The notes: generated by a model from the letters alone, not told the origin. DNA of 57,677 nt from Holosporaceae bacterium (GCA_031269995.1 JAISYI010000009.1:1-57677); one strand, 5' to 3'. Counted from the first letter of the stretch, positions 44,037 through 53,971 are shown. Program-made: numbers and translations.

Positions 44037-45314
44037 AATGCTGTTTGCAGCTCTATCATATAGTTGTGCCGTAATGATGGCTTTTATTTTGCCCACTAGA
44101 TAAAGTGATCCGGTTACAATTACTAACTGTCGGAATGTCAGGCCAGAGGCCTCCGAGCGGAACGCGTGGTCGATGGCAATGTTCAGCGCCTCCACTGGGT
44201 CTGCCGAAATGAATTCAGCAGCGTATAAAAAACATTCGTCATATTCATCAATGTGTAGCGTCTTTTCCGGTGTCTCTGTCAAGTAAAGTTTTGCACTTTT
44301 AGAGTGCAGGAGTTTCTCCAGCATTTCTCCGTACTTTTTATCGCGACAGATACCGACTACAAAGTGAGCATTTTCAAAATTGTAGAATTTCAGAAGGTCT
44401 AGCAGACTTTGTATTCCTTGCGGATTATGATCTCCAGACAGAAATACATCGTGATTCCTATAGGTTACTCTCTCCATGCGTCCTGGCCACATGACCTTAT
44501 CAATGGCTGGAAGAAATTGTCCAGCATTATTTACTAAATGGTCAAATACAGTGATTGCAAGTGCCGTATTCTCTGCTGCTCTTTCTCCCTGTAGATTCAT
44601 TCTGAAATTTCCCAAAGACATCTCTATATAAAAGGACGGATACCTGTTAGATCTTTTTACGTGACATACGTATGGGTATGCTTCCACCGCGGTCGCTTGC
44701 AATTTTTTAACTGTTTTTTCGAATAGTTGCACTACGTTTTCATTATCAAATTTTGTATGGAAGACATAATTATTGTTCGAAATAATTCCAAATTTATTTT
44801 CTGCGATTTTCAGTGGGCTATTTCCTAATATGGATTCATGATCTATTCCCAGCTTTGTGATTACACTTAGTTTGTGCGGCACGGCGTTGACGGCGTCAAA
44901 CGTTCCGCCAAGACCAATTTCTAAAATTGCAAAATCGACGCTTTTTGTCCGAAAAAAATAATGAGCAGCGATTAACATAATGTATTCGAAGTAACTTAGA
45001 TCGAAATCCTGAACTTTAGCGTGTACGATATTGAAAATTTCACAAAAATCTTCATCAGAAATATCTTCCCCATTAAATTTTATGCGTTCATTGATTTTTA
45101 TCAAGTGCGGCGAGGACAAAAAACCAACATTTTTGCCAGAAGCCATTAGCAGAGTTTGCAAAGTTGCACAGGTGCTCCCTTTTCCATTGGTACCAGATAC
45201 GACGATCACCATGGCGGGATCGATCTCCAGATCAAGGTTATCCAGTGCACGTTTAACCATATCAACGCTGTTTGGTTTTTTTTTGCTTTCTAGATAATTG
45301 ACTACGTTTCGCAT
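44025..45314 (-). CDS. folC: bifunctional folylpolyglutamate synthase/dihydrofolate synthase
   Basis: ATP-dependent ligase adding glutamate to dihydropteroate and to folates. The P-loop is VSGTNGKGSTCA, followed by SSPHLIKINERI, the Mg-site ILEIGLGGTFDAVN, and the C-terminal SGDHNPQG and VGICRDKKYGEM. 429 residues. The ATG at 45314 is divergent from glmM, with 77 bp between them for both promoters. Confidence 0.95.
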   Translation of the reverse strand: MRNVVNYLESKKKPNSVDMVKRALDNLDLEIDPAMVIVVSGTNGKGSTCATLQTLLMASGKNVGFLSSPHLIKINERIKFNGEDISDEDFCEIFNIVHAKVQDFDLSYFEYIMLIAAHYFFRTKSVDFAILEIGLGGTFDAVNAVPHKLSVITKLGIDHESILGNSPLKIAENKFGIISNNNYVFHTKFDNENVVQLFEKTVKKLQATAVEAYPYVCHVKRSNRYPSFYIEMSLGNFRMNLQGERAAENTALAITVFDHLVNNAGQFLPAIDKVMWPGRMERVTYRNHDVFLSGDHNPQGIQSLLDLLKFYNFENAHFVVGICRDKKYGEMLEKLLHSKSAKLYLTETPEKTLHIDEYDECFLYAAEFISADPVEALNIAIDHAFRSEASGLTFRQLVIVTGSLYLVGKIKAIITAQLYDRAANSIDIF

Positions 45315-45391
45315 TTACGACCGCAACTTTTGCGGATATTCTATACTTCGAAAGGTTAGCGCAGTAAAGCTGATACGAGGAGTGACCTATA

Positions 45392-46729
45392 ATGAGGAGA
45401 TTATTTGGAACCGACGGAGTTCGAGGAATCGTCAACGAGTATCCAATGACTCTTGAAGTTTGCCAAAAAATAGCGGAGGCAATATTTGTTAAATTTTGTT
45501 TTTGCGACAATAAGCAAGTAATACCTCTGGTGTTAATAGGACATGATCCGCGCTCTTCTGCCGATATGTTTGAGTGTGCCATGTCCGCGGTCTTCTTCGC
45601 TAGGGGAGTAAATGTTCTGCAGGCCGGCGTTGTTTCGACACCACATCTGGCTATGCTAACGCGAAGTCTTTTGGCTAACGTTGGAATCATGATATCCGCT
45701 TCTCACAATCCGGGCCAATATAATGGGATAAAGTTATTTACCTGCGGCGGCGCGAAATTGACCGATAAGGAAGAAGTGGATTTGGAGAAAATCATAGGGG
45801 AGTCGTATGCTAGATCGCCAGTGAGGAATGAGGGACCTGTTGGACGATATAGTAGCCTCAGCCTGCATCACAGTGAGTACTATGAAAAAATTGAAAACGT
45901 CTTTCGGATTAATATGGAACAGGCCAGAGCTACAAAGGTGGTCGTAGACTGTGCAAATGGATCAGTTTCTTACTATGTGTTGCGAACTTTGTCTGAAGCA
46001 TATGGCTTTGACATACTCTGTATTAATAATCAGCCGAACGGAACAAATATAAATGAAAACTGCGGCGTTACGCATCCTCAGATCATCTGCGACGCTGTGC
46101 TAGAATATCAGGCGGATGTCGGTCTTTCGTTTGATGGAGACGGCGATCGTATCCTAATATCTGACGAAAATGGGAAAATTTTGGATGGAGATCACATTCT
46201 TGCTCTGTTGGCTATGTCCGAGAGTTGCAAAGAGGTAGTTTCCACCATTATGGCCAATACAGCTCTGGAACAATACTTGTCTTTCCAGGGGATTAGGTTA
46301 GTGCGGACTGCAGTTGGAGACAGGCATGTCTCCGACTATATGCAGAAAAACAATTTGGAATTTGGCGCGGAGCCATCAGGCCATGTCATTATCGCATCCC
46401 ACCTTATGAGTGGGGACGGGCTTTTCGCAGGCTTGAAAATATTAGAGATTATGCTGCGCTCCCGAAAAAAAAGTAGCGAATTGCGTCTGTTTGAGTCCTA
46501 TCCAACGATTCGCAGAGATCTGCCGATCAGAGATAAGTCTGTAGTCGAAGAGCCGGGTGTTCGTAGAAGAATTCAGGAATTGCAGAAACAGCTTGAGGGC
46601 AAAGGCAAATTAATTGTGCGTCCATCTGGGACCGAACCGATGATTAGGATAATGGCAGAAGGTAATGATGTTGCGGAACTGCAGCGGGCTGTCGATGATC
46701 TCTCACAAATTTTAACAGACAATCAATGA
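45392..46729 (+). CDS. glmM: phosphoglucosamine mutase GlmM
   Basis: Converts glucosamine-6-phosphate to glucosamine-1-phosphate for UDP-GlcNAc, feeding both murein and LPS. It has FGTDGVRG, the phosphoserine loop ISASHNPGQYNGIK, metal loop DGDGDR, sugar loop GAEPSGHVI and phosphate loop RPSGTEPMIRIM. 445 residues. The TGA stop overlaps the rmuC ATG (ATGA). The usual partner ftsH/folP is absent. Confidence 0.97.
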   Translation: MRRLFGTDGVRGIVNEYPMTLEVCQKIAEAIFVKFCFCDNKQVIPLVLIGHDPRSSADMFECAMSAVFFARGVNVLQAGVVSTPHLAMLTRSLLANVGIMISASHNPGQYNGIKLFTCGGAKLTDKEEVDLEKIIGESYARSPVRNEGPVGRYSSLSLHHSEYYEKIENVFRINMEQARATKVVVDCANGSVSYYVLRTLSEAYGFDILCINNQPNGTNINENCGVTHPQIICDAVLEYQADVGLSFDGDGDRILISDENGKILDGDHILALLAMSESCKEVVSTIMANTALEQYLSFQGIRLVRTAVGDRHVSDYMQKNNLEFGAEPSGHVIIASHLMSGDGLFAGLKILEIMLRSRKKSSELRLFESYPTIRRDLPIRDKSVVEEPGVRRRIQELQKQLEGKGKLIVRPSGTEPMIRIMAEGNDVAELQRAVDDLSQILTDNQ

Positions 46730-48030
46730 CAGAAACAGCAGTTAGAATTTTTCTCTTCGTGGCACTGATTGTGGTTACTGCTGTAGCGGTTTTCTATTTT
46801 CGAACCAAATTGAAGTATCTGATTTCAGAAAATGCAGAGCTACGCAAATTTTCTCAAATGTACTATGCGGCCGTCCAAGAAAAATTGATTCTGGAAGAAC
46901 GCTGCAAAAATCTTTCTGAAAAGATAGATTTTTTAAATAGCTCTGAGGAAAGATTGAGCAGCGTATTCAAGGCGGTCAGCCTGGATGCATTATCTCACAA
47001 CAATCAATCATTTTTGAGTTTGGCTAAGGCTACCTTCGAGCAACTTCGGGAAACAGCGAAGTCGGACCTTGCCGTAAATACAAAATCTCTCGAAGGTCTG
47101 GTCAATCCAATTCATAGCGCGCTGAATGGAGTCGGAGAGAAACTGAATGAGCTAGAAAAATCCCGTGTTGGAGCCTATGAAGCACTCAAACAACAAGTAA
47201 AGGATCTGATTACTACACAAAATTTGCTAAAGACAGAGACGTATCACCTCGCATCGGCGCTCCGTTCACCGACTGTTCGCGGACGGTGGGGAGAGCTGCA
47301 ACTTCGCCGCGTTGTTGAGCTAGCAGGAATGCTGGAGCATTGTGATTTTTGCGAACAGGTATCGTCTGAGGTTGATGATGCCAAAATCCGTCCGGATATG
47401 GTGGTGTATTTTCCTGAGGGACAGAAAGTTATTGTCGACGCGAAGGTACCTCTGACAGCTTACCAGGACGCTCTGGAGGTTCAGGATGAGGAGAGCAAAA
47501 AGGCTTTGCTCAAAGAACATGCAAAGCAGATGCGGACACATATCTCTGCACTTTCTAAAAAGAAATACTGGTCTCAATTTGACGGAAGCTCAGAATTCGT
47601 GGTTATGTTTTTACCAGGAGATATTCTCTTTACCGCAGCGCTGGAGCAGGACCCTACGCTGCTTGAATTCTCTTTGCAGGAGCGGGTAGTTCTTGCATCT
47701 CCAGCTAATCTCCTGGCGTTGCTACATACGATTGCTCTAGGATGGCGGAGGCAGAATCTTGCAGAAAATGCAAAACAGGTCCTAGGGCTTGGACAGGAAT
47801 TGTACAGAAGACTTGCAGAAATTTCGCAAAATATCATGATGCTTGGCAGAAATATTGGTTCGACGGTTACGTCCTACAACGTGGCTGTAACAAACCTAGA
47901 GAATCGGGTGTTCTCCACTGCTAGAAAATTTGAACAGCTTGAGATTCACGAAAAAGAGATTACCTCACCAAAAATAATTGAAAATAACATTCACCACCTC
48001 CAGAAAACAGATTTTTCGGCAGAGACGTAG
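46726..48030 (+). CDS. rmuC: DNA recombination protein RmuC homologue
   Basis: Membrane-anchored PD-(D/E)xK nuclease-like protein thought to limit DNA inversions. One N-terminal span (residues 7-24), a coiled-coil (35-165), then the conserved RGRWGELQLRRVVELAGM block, VDAKVPLTAY with the nuclease-like D-x-K, and LASPANLLALLHTIALGWR. 434 residues. Translationally coupled to glmM. Confidence 0.93.
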   Translation: MTETAVRIFLFVALIVVTAVAVFYFRTKLKYLISENAELRKFSQMYYAAVQEKLILEERCKNLSEKIDFLNSSEERLSSVFKAVSLDALSHNNQSFLSLAKATFEQLRETAKSDLAVNTKSLEGLVNPIHSALNGVGEKLNELEKSRVGAYEALKQQVKDLITTQNLLKTETYHLASALRSPTVRGRWGELQLRRVVELAGMLEHCDFCEQVSSEVDDAKIRPDMVVYFPEGQKVIVDAKVPLTAYQDALEVQDEESKKALLKEHAKQMRTHISALSKKKYWSQFDGSSEFVVMFLPGDILFTAALEQDPTLLEFSLQERVVLASPANLLALLHTIALGWRRQNLAENAKQVLGLGQELYRRLAEISQNIMMLGRNIGSTVTSYNVAVTNLENRVFSTARKFEQLEIHEKEITSPKIIENNIHHLQKTDFSAET

Positions 48031-48105
48031 TGTTTAAAGACAAATTAACCTGCAAATTCCGGAAATAGTATAAAATGTAGGAATAGTTTCTTTAGTATAG
48101 GTGTA

Positions 48106-48122
48106 TTCGAAATATTTTCGAA
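48106..48122. terminator. small palindrome between rmuC and the thiamine pyrophosphokinase gene
   Basis: TTCGAAA and TTTCGAA flank TAT in a 17-bp palindrome between convergent genes. Short and AT-rich, so weak as a terminator. Confidence 0.25.
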
Positions 48123-48153
48123 GCAATTTGTATTTAGCTAGATATCCCCAACA

Positions 48154-48804
48154 TCAGATACTGCCTGCGTCCAAGATGATTTCGGTGTAGACGAAGATCA
48201 TTGCGCGGCCTTCCCAGATTTCTAGAAGAACTTCTTCGTAAATTGTTCTATTGCAGCAGGAGTTTGGCCCGCCTATGAAGAGCTTCGCTCCGTCCAGCTC
48301 CCATTTGAGGCCTGTGGATTTCAAAATACAATAGGGTATGCCGAAAATCGAAATCTTAGTTCCGATCGGAACTTCGAGGTTCTTCCTTCCATCCGCCATC
48401 ATGATAACGATCCCTTTTGTGATCGCTAGAAATTTTGTTTTTGAAAATATGCTGATATTTTCGAGCACACGATCGACGTATCCTCCGTTTATGCCAACTA
48501 TTATTGTTGGAGTTAGGGATTGTCTTTCAACATAATCTAAAGCTTTCTCAAAGTCGCTGCTATCCTGGCTCTCGATCTTCAGATAGCTTCTGCCTCGCAG
48601 CGCTTGTTCATCCACACTGTCGAGATCTCCGATGATGACGCTGGGGGAGAGGCCGTTTTGGATTAGTGTATTTGCGGCGCCGTCAGCCGCCACCAATGGG
48701 AGGCTTCTCTCCGTCGTAATATCGCGTAGGAGACTGCCCTTAAGGTCACCGCTGAGACAAAGTATGGATCTATATTTCGACAGATCTTCTGGAATTTTTA
48801 TCAT
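48154..48804 (-). CDS. thiN: thiamine pyrophosphokinase
   Basis: Transfers pyrophosphate from ATP to thiamine, giving thiamine diphosphate directly. Shows VAADGAANTLIQNG, IIGDLDSVDEQAL and DSSDFEKALDYV, the three TPK signature blocks. 216 residues from ATG 48804, which has AAAAGG upstream; the frame is open to TTG 48810. The start lies inside the 3' end of the SemiSWEET gene (35-bp overlap). The product is the cofactor of the transketolase encoded nearby. The C-terminal thiamine-binding half is diverged. Confidence 0.88.
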   Translation of the reverse strand: MIKIPEDLSKYRSILCLSGDLKGSLLRDITTERSLPLVAADGAANTLIQNGLSPSVIIGDLDSVDEQALRGRSYLKIESQDSSDFEKALDYVERQSLTPTIIVGINGGYVDRVLENISIFSKTKFLAITKGIVIMMADGRKNLEVPIGTKISIFGIPYCILKSTGLKWELDGAKLFIGGPNSCCNRTIYEEVLLEIWEGRAMIFVYTEIILDAGSI

Positions 48805-49069
48805 AAACAACCTTTTGCGCTATGGCTGCTATAGACAGGATGGTTCCAACCACATTGCTATACACCACGAATACGGATCCAGAACAAATTCCGTGGATTG
48901 TCCATGCCAGAGAACAAACCAGATAATTCATTAGCATAAGCATGGAAATATCCGCTGTAGACTTCGTCCTATATGACTTATAGACCTGCGGCAATAATCC
49001 TACGATGGATGTAATCAACGCGATGGTTCCTGAAAAATTCTCCAGGCTACAAAAACCATTCTCGCTCAA
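48770..49069 (-). CDS. SemiSWEET/PQ-loop family transporter
   Basis: A 99-residue three-helix protein of the MtN3/SWEET superfamily that works as a dimer. Residues 15-30 hold the PQ loop (GLLPQVYKSYRTKSTADIS), followed by MNYLVCSLAWTIHG, with the conserved Asn and Trp of the substrate site. Family members usually carry small sugars. Overlap with the thiamine pyrophosphokinase gene suggests a linked job. Confidence 0.85.
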   Translation of the reverse strand: MSENGFCSLENFSGTIALITSIVGLLPQVYKSYRTKSTADISMLMLMNYLVCSLAWTIHGICSGSVFVVYSNVVGTILSIAAIAQKVVYDKNSRRSVEI

Positions 49070-49116
49070 TGCTATTATCCTTCTTCCTATTTTTCTTTTA
49101 TCTTAATCTGTCTGTG

Positions 49117-49135
49117 TCAGCAGGCAGCCTGCTGA
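49117..49135. terminator. hairpin after der
   Basis: TCAGCAGG (49117-49124) pairs with CCTGCTGA (49128-49135) around CAG, 5 bp after the der stop and before the SemiSWEET start. No T-run on the minus strand; it may reduce read-through from der. Confidence 0.4.
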
Positions 49136-49139
49136 TATA

Positions 49140-50480
49140 TTACTCATCATACGGATTCTCCCTCTGTCTGAGGAAAATTCTCAGTGGAACTCCGCCGAAA
49201 CCGAACGATCGACTCAAATAGTTGAGCAGATATCTTCTATAGCTTTCCGGCAGACAATCTACACGGTTGGCAAAAATGGCGAAGGTTGGGGGCCTACAAT
49301 TAGTCTGCGCAATGTATTTCAAGCGGATTGGCATTCCATTTATCATAGGTGGAGGATTTTCATTGAGCGCCATCTGAAACCATCTGTTAAGCATACTAGT
49401 GGAGATTCTTTTTGCCCATTTATCATATAATTCCAGAGCAGTGTTTAAAATCCGTGCCAATCCCTTTTTTTCTTTTGCGGACACAAGTAAGCAGTGAACC
49501 CCCGGCAGCTGCGCGAATTCTTTTCCCATCCGCTCCTGCATACGTTTCACAATTTCGTCAGGATTTGGAACAGAATCACTTTTGTTTAGTGCAAATATTA
49601 CAATTTTCCCTTCATCGAAAGCCTTTCCAGCAATGATAAGATCCTGTTTTTCCAGCGGATTACATATATCCATTACCACAACAACAACATTTGCCTGGCT
49701 TGCGTGTCGCCAGGCATCGTCAATCGCCATTGCTTCAACCTTTTCGTCAATTTTGGATTTTCTTCGCTGTCCAGCAGTGTCTATTAGACTAATTCTTCGA
49801 TTTTTAAAGATAAAATCCAACGTTATCGCGTCACGCGTCAAGCCTGCCTGGGCACCGGTCAGCAATCGCTCTACTCCAAGAATAGCGTTAATCAACGTCG
49901 ACTTCCCAACGTTGGGACGTCCGACGATGGCGATTTTCAGCGGAGGATCTCCGCTGGTTGGTTTCTCTGCGTCCATGGGCGTTTCTGAACAAATCTCAAA
50001 AATGCGCCGCTGAAGTTCATCCAAGCCAAGGGCATGCTCTGCGGAGATCGCCACTCCTTCTCCAAAACCGAGCGTCTCTTCGCCTTGAGGTGGTATTGGC
50101 CCTTCGACCTTATTGATTACTAGAATAACCGGCCGATTTCCGATCTTTTTGAATGCCACACGGATCCAGTCCGCTACAGCTCTGTCGTAGTTTGTTATCT
50201 TTTCTTTTCCATTAACTATGAATAGTAGGCAATTTGCTTCTTTCATTGCCGCCTGTGACTGCTCATTCATCGCATGCTCATATGTCTGACAGGGAAATGG
50301 ATCTATGCCTGGCGTGTCAAGCAGATCAAATGCTCCTCCGTACAGCTCCGCCCTTGCTCGCTTCCTGTCCCGTGTTATTCCAGGAGTCTTTCCAACAATC
50401 GCTGCTCGTTGTCCAACTAACCGATTGAAGAGCGTGGACTTCCCGACATTTGGGCGACCAATTAGTGCAAGCGTAATCAT
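49140..50480 (-). CDS. der: ribosome biogenesis GTPase Der (EngA)
   Basis: Two tandem G domains (GRPNVGKSTLFNRL near residue 8 and GRPNVGKSTLINAI near 187, each with DTPG or DTAG switch sequences and NKVE/NKSD base motifs) and a C-terminal KH-like domain. Needed for 50S subunit assembly. 446 residues. The ATG overlaps the bamB TGA (ATGA), the normal alphaproteobacterial pairing. Confidence 0.96.
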   Translation of the reverse strand: MITLALIGRPNVGKSTLFNRLVGQRAAIVGKTPGITRDRKRARAELYGGAFDLLDTPGIDPFPCQTYEHAMNEQSQAAMKEANCLLFIVNGKEKITNYDRAVADWIRVAFKKIGNRPVILVINKVEGPIPPQGEETLGFGEGVAISAEHALGLDELQRRIFEICSETPMDAEKPTSGDPPLKIAIVGRPNVGKSTLINAILGVERLLTGAQAGLTRDAITLDFIFKNRRISLIDTAGQRRKSKIDEKVEAMAIDDAWRHASQANVVVVVMDICNPLEKQDLIIAGKAFDEGKIVIFALNKSDSVPNPDEIVKRMQERMGKEFAQLPGVHCLLVSAKEKKGLARILNTALELYDKWAKRISTSMLNRWFQMALNENPPPMINGMPIRLKYIAQTNCRPPTFAIFANRVDCLPESYRRYLLNYLSRSFGFGGVPLRIFLRQRENPYDE

Positions 50481-51781
50481 TTATAGGCAACAACGCTCCC
50501 GTTGTTAAGTAGAAGGTATAACACACTATTAGCTATTGCTGGATTCACCGATATACCAGAGCCACTGCCATCTATTTTTTGTGTTCCTTTGATGGATCCA
50601 TCATAGACAGAAAGGTAAATCAAATCCCCAGATGGGGAAACTATGAGGAGGTGATCTTTCAGCAAAACCATGCTGCACCAGTCGAAAATGTCCTTGCTGT
50701 TTTTTATAAATCGTTTTCCCCAACGTTTTTTGCCAGTATCTTTGTTCAAACACACCACTTCAGAGTTCGAATTAAAGACGAAGATGCTGTTTCCACTGAC
50801 GATGGGTGTTTGCACACCGCCGAAATCATTTTTCCACAACCGCTTCCCACTCCTTATGTCAAATGCAGACGTTTGCGCGTTTGCTGATACCGTGTACAGT
50901 ACGCCATTTTTTACGACAGGGCAGGCGCGTGGGTGTAGGAACGAGCAAGCAGCATTGGTAAGTGAAAACTTCGACAACATTGCTTCCCAGATAACCGATC
51001 CAGTCTCTTCAAGCAGGCTAAAAATCTCTCCAGACGGATAGATGCAGTAGACGATATTGTTGTCTATGGCAACGCTGGCGCTTCCAATAAACGATGCCTC
51101 CGGTATCATTCCGACGTGGGACCAGAGTATCTTTCCAGAATTGATATCTAGGCAATGTAGACTACTATTTCCACAGAGGGCAAATGCTTTTCCATTGCTG
51201 ATCGTGAGGCCGTCCCCCTTACAGGCTGCGGGTAGTTTTATCCGCCAGCGTATTTTTCCATTTGTGGCATCTAGACCGAATCCTTCGGCGAAACTAGAAG
51301 TAACGATGAGAATTCCATTGCTATAGGCCAACGCCCCCCCGATCTGTCCGTTCTTACCGACCAGAGTTGTGCTCATCCGCCATAACCGTTTTCCGGTTTT
51401 TTGATCAAGTGCGTAAATAATCCCTGCGGCGTCCATGCAGAATACTTTTTCTTCTGCTACTACAGGGCCAGCAGTCATTCTTATCTCATTTGTCGCTTCG
51501 AAATCCAGTTTGCTTCGCCATTGTTCGGTTGGCGTAGGAGAAAAAACAAGCGGCAAATAACAGTGGGATGGCGAGAAATACGGCTGCACATACTCATTAT
51601 TTCTTTCTTCGCCGCTATCGATTTCAACCGGAGTTGAGTCCTTATCATGTATGCGATCGCTATCTACTTCGGCAACGATTAGCTCTTCGCGCTTTCCCTT
51701 CAGAGAAACTTTCGATGAACATCCTACTAGCAGTAACCCAGCGCATCCGAGATAAACTCCTGTTTTCTTCACCGTCATCAT
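50477..51781 (-). CDS. bamB: outer-membrane assembly lipoprotein BamB (PQQ-type beta-propeller)
   Basis: 434 residues with lipobox LVGC (Cys21). After a 60-residue acidic linker come eight-bladed propeller repeats with the signature [FY]-x-[LA]-[DN]-x-x-[ST]-G-K-x-x-W (ALDQKTGKRLW, GLDATNGKIRW, CLDINSGKILW, AFDIRSGKRLW, CLNKDTGKKRW). BamB scaffolds BamA during insertion of barrels such as those encoded at 20213 and 53321. ATG at 51781 or 51778. Confidence 0.9.
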   Translation of the reverse strand: MMTVKKTGVYLGCAGLLLVGCSSKVSLKGKREELIVAEVDSDRIHDKDSTPVEIDSGEERNNEYVQPYFSPSHCYLPLVFSPTPTEQWRSKLDFEATNEIRMTAGPVVAEEKVFCMDAAGIIYALDQKTGKRLWRMSTTLVGKNGQIGGALAYSNGILIVTSSFAEGFGLDATNGKIRWRIKLPAACKGDGLTISNGKAFALCGNSSLHCLDINSGKILWSHVGMIPEASFIGSASVAIDNNIVYCIYPSGEIFSLLEETGSVIWEAMLSKFSLTNAACSFLHPRACPVVKNGVLYTVSANAQTSAFDIRSGKRLWKNDFGGVQTPIVSGNSIFVFNSNSEVVCLNKDTGKKRWGKRFIKNSKDIFDWCSMVLLKDHLLIVSPSGDLIYLSVYDGSIKGTQKIDGSGSGISVNPAIANSVLYLLLNNGSVVAYK

Positions 51782-51939
51782 TTCTCTATTCCCCTTTTCG
51801 TTTATTTGAGCGCCTGCAGGTTATTTTAAAGCAAGTTACATCGCCAGAACAAGTCCGCCAGGTCTGTTTTAGTTCTATACAGAGGAAACATCTCTTTAAT
51901 TAAGAATGCGGAGCATATAGGCAAAAAAATTGATCGTAT

Positions 51940-53035
51940 CTATAGATGTAGCACGCTGATAGAGGATCGTAGAAATTCGTCTATGTCGCCATTGAGAACT
52001 GCTGAAACGTTTCCCTTTTCAAATCCGCTGCGAAGATCCTTTACCATCTGGTACGGCTGCATTACATAGGACCTGATTTGTCTGCCCCAGCCAATTTCAT
52101 TTTTGTCCGCAGAAGAGCTGCTCTGCTCTTCCTTTTTTCGCAGTTCTAGCTCGTAGAGACGCGACCGCAGCATCTCAAAAGCTGTGGCTTTATTACGATG
52201 CTGCGAACGATCCGTCTGGCACTGGACAATAACTCCGGTCGGAATATGGGTAATGCGGACCGCGCTTTCAGTTTTATTCACATGTTGTCCACCAGCTCCG
52301 GAGGCGCGGTAGGTGTCGATACGCAGATCGCTATCTTTTATTTCTATTTCAATAGAGTCGTCAACCACCGGATATACACCAATTGAAGCGAAACTTGTAT
52401 GCCGGCGAGCATTCGAGTCGAACGGGGATATTCTAACTAAACGATGCACGCCAGACTCGCCCTTCAGCCATCCATAGGCCTTGGATCCGCCGATCTTTAC
52501 GGTAACGGATTTAAGACCAACCTCCTCTCCTGGGCTTTCCTCAATAGACTCGAGCGAATATTTATGATCCTCAGCCCAACGTAAATACATGCGAAGCAGC
52601 ATTTGAGCCCAATCCTGAGCCTCCGTGCCTCCAGCTCCGGCGTGAATCTCGAGATAGCAGCTATTATGGTCTGCCTCTCCAGAAAAAAAACTCTCCAGCT
52701 GATATGCCTGCATGTGGTTAGCGAGTCCTTTAAGATCTTTTTCGATCTCGGCGATTAGTCTTTCGTCATTCTCTTCTTCCGCTAGCCCTAGCATGGACTT
52801 TAGATCGGAAAAATTTGTTTCTGCTTTCAAAAATCTGGACACTTCACTCTCGATCTGTGATTTTTTTTGCAAAATTTCCCGAGCACGCTGCCGGTCTTGC
52901 CACAGATCTTCCGATTCGCTCTGCTGCGATAGTTCTTCTATCTGCCCCTGCAATGAATCGAGGTCAAAGATACCTCCGCATTAAATTCAAAGCAGTCTCG
53001 ATCTCAGTGATTTGCCTTTTAGTTTCTTCACGCAT
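51940..53035 (-). CDS. prfB: peptide chain release factor 2 with programmed +1 frameshift
   Basis: RF2 ends translation at UGA and UAA. It has the SPF recognition motif (RISPFDSNARRHTSF) and the catalytic GAGGQHVNKTESA. The gene starts at ATG 53035 (AGGAGA upstream), reads 23 codons, and meets TGA at 52966-52964 in the context CGGAGG-TAT-CTT-TGA-C. This is the classical RF2 slippage site with its internal Shine-Dalgarno. A +1 shift at CTT continues as DLDSLQGQIEELS to 51940, giving 364 residues. The site lets RF2 level control its own synthesis. Confidence 0.96.
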
Positions 53036-53259
53036 AACTTCTGTCTCCTCTACTTTCTACCTATGAACTGGATATAAAAGATCGGAAGGAAGAGAATCCT
53101 CAAATTCCGGATCATATCATACTATGTTACTGCATTAATTCGAGAAATGATAAGTTGCATTATTGAAAAGGTCAATGTTCCCTTTACGGAGGCGTAGATA
53201 GGCTTTTCTCTGCGTTAGCATTCATGGAAATATGGTTCAACTTACTATGGTTGAATATG

Positions 53260-53288
53260 TTGATTTGCTGTGAGGCATTTTGTATCTT
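53260..53288 (+). promoter_or_regulatory. sigma70-type promoter for the 53321 barrel gene
   Basis: TTGATT (53260-53265), a 17-bp spacer and TATCTT (53283-53288), 32 bp before the start codon. Same form as the tRNA-Val and tRNA-Leu promoters. Confidence 0.6.
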
Positions 53289-53320
53289 GTAGTTTGTTGT
53301 GTCGTATCGGAGGATCTGGA

Positions 53321-53971
53321 ATGAAGAGTATATTATTTGTATCGCTTGGTCTTGCTTTGGCTCCGATGGCTTTTGATGCATGCTGCTATGGGGAAGACAC
53401 TGAGAGTTCTGGTTTGGGGTCATATGTTTTTGGGGGTGTTGGTCTAGCGAAAAACGGCGCAAATGCGAAGAAAGATAACCAAAGTGTAGATAACAATAGG
53501 GTCCCACTCTCTGTTATGGTTGGCTGTGGAAGCACCTACCCGTTTTATCAACAATTGTATTGGAGGCCTCAGCTGACAGTGCGTTTTTGCAAAAAAAGGA
53601 AGGTTCCGGGAGTACTTGACAGACCAGTAACGCTTGTTGCGGAGGATGGCACGGCATTTGATTGTCGAGTGGGCGTAGGGATAAGAAGGGAGGACAATAG
53701 CTCTTTGTATTTTTCGGGTGGCTTAAATTGTGATCGGGCGACACTGGAAATTCCGCAGAGGGGGGAACTAACTACGCGGAGGCTGCTGCCAATCTTTGGG
53801 TTGGGATTCTGGACGCAGTGTAACGAACGGTGGAGTACTGTCGGCGAGGTAAATTATACAAAGAGTGGCGCAGCGAGCTCCGATAGGTACAATCTGACGA
53901 AAAAATGGAGCCTTGATGCTAGATTCTTGCTGTGTCGCACCATAAGGATGTTCGCAGAACTCGAACAATAA
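53321..53971 (+). CDS. small outer-membrane barrel-like protein
   Basis: 216 residues starting at ATG 53321 (GGAGG upstream; the frame from 53270 is not needed). Signal peptide MKSILFVSLGLALAPMAFDA. The mature part alternates amphipathic strands (SYVFGGVGLAKNG, LYWRPQLTVRFCKK, LYFSGGLNCDRA, LLPIFGLGFWTQC, WSTVGEVNYTKSG, LDARFLLCRTIRM), consistent with an eight-strand barrel. Several cysteines could form disulfides. I cannot name the family. It precedes the usher-like gene on the same strand. Confidence 0.65.
   Translation: MKSILFVSLGLALAPMAFDACCYGEDTESSGLGSYVFGGVGLAKNGANAKKDNQSVDNNRVPLSVMVGCGSTYPFYQQLYWRPQLTVRFCKKRKVPGVLDRPVTLVAEDGTAFDCRVGVGIRREDNSSLYFSGGLNCDRATLEIPQRGELTTRRLLPIFGLGFWTQCNERWSTVGEVNYTKSGAASSDRYNLTKKWSLDARFLLCRTIRMFAELEQ

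Noticed and set aside
52964-53035. prfB as a frameshifted pseudogene
   Set aside because: The stop sits in the classical RF2 slippage context with an internal Shine-Dalgarno, so it is a programmed frameshift.
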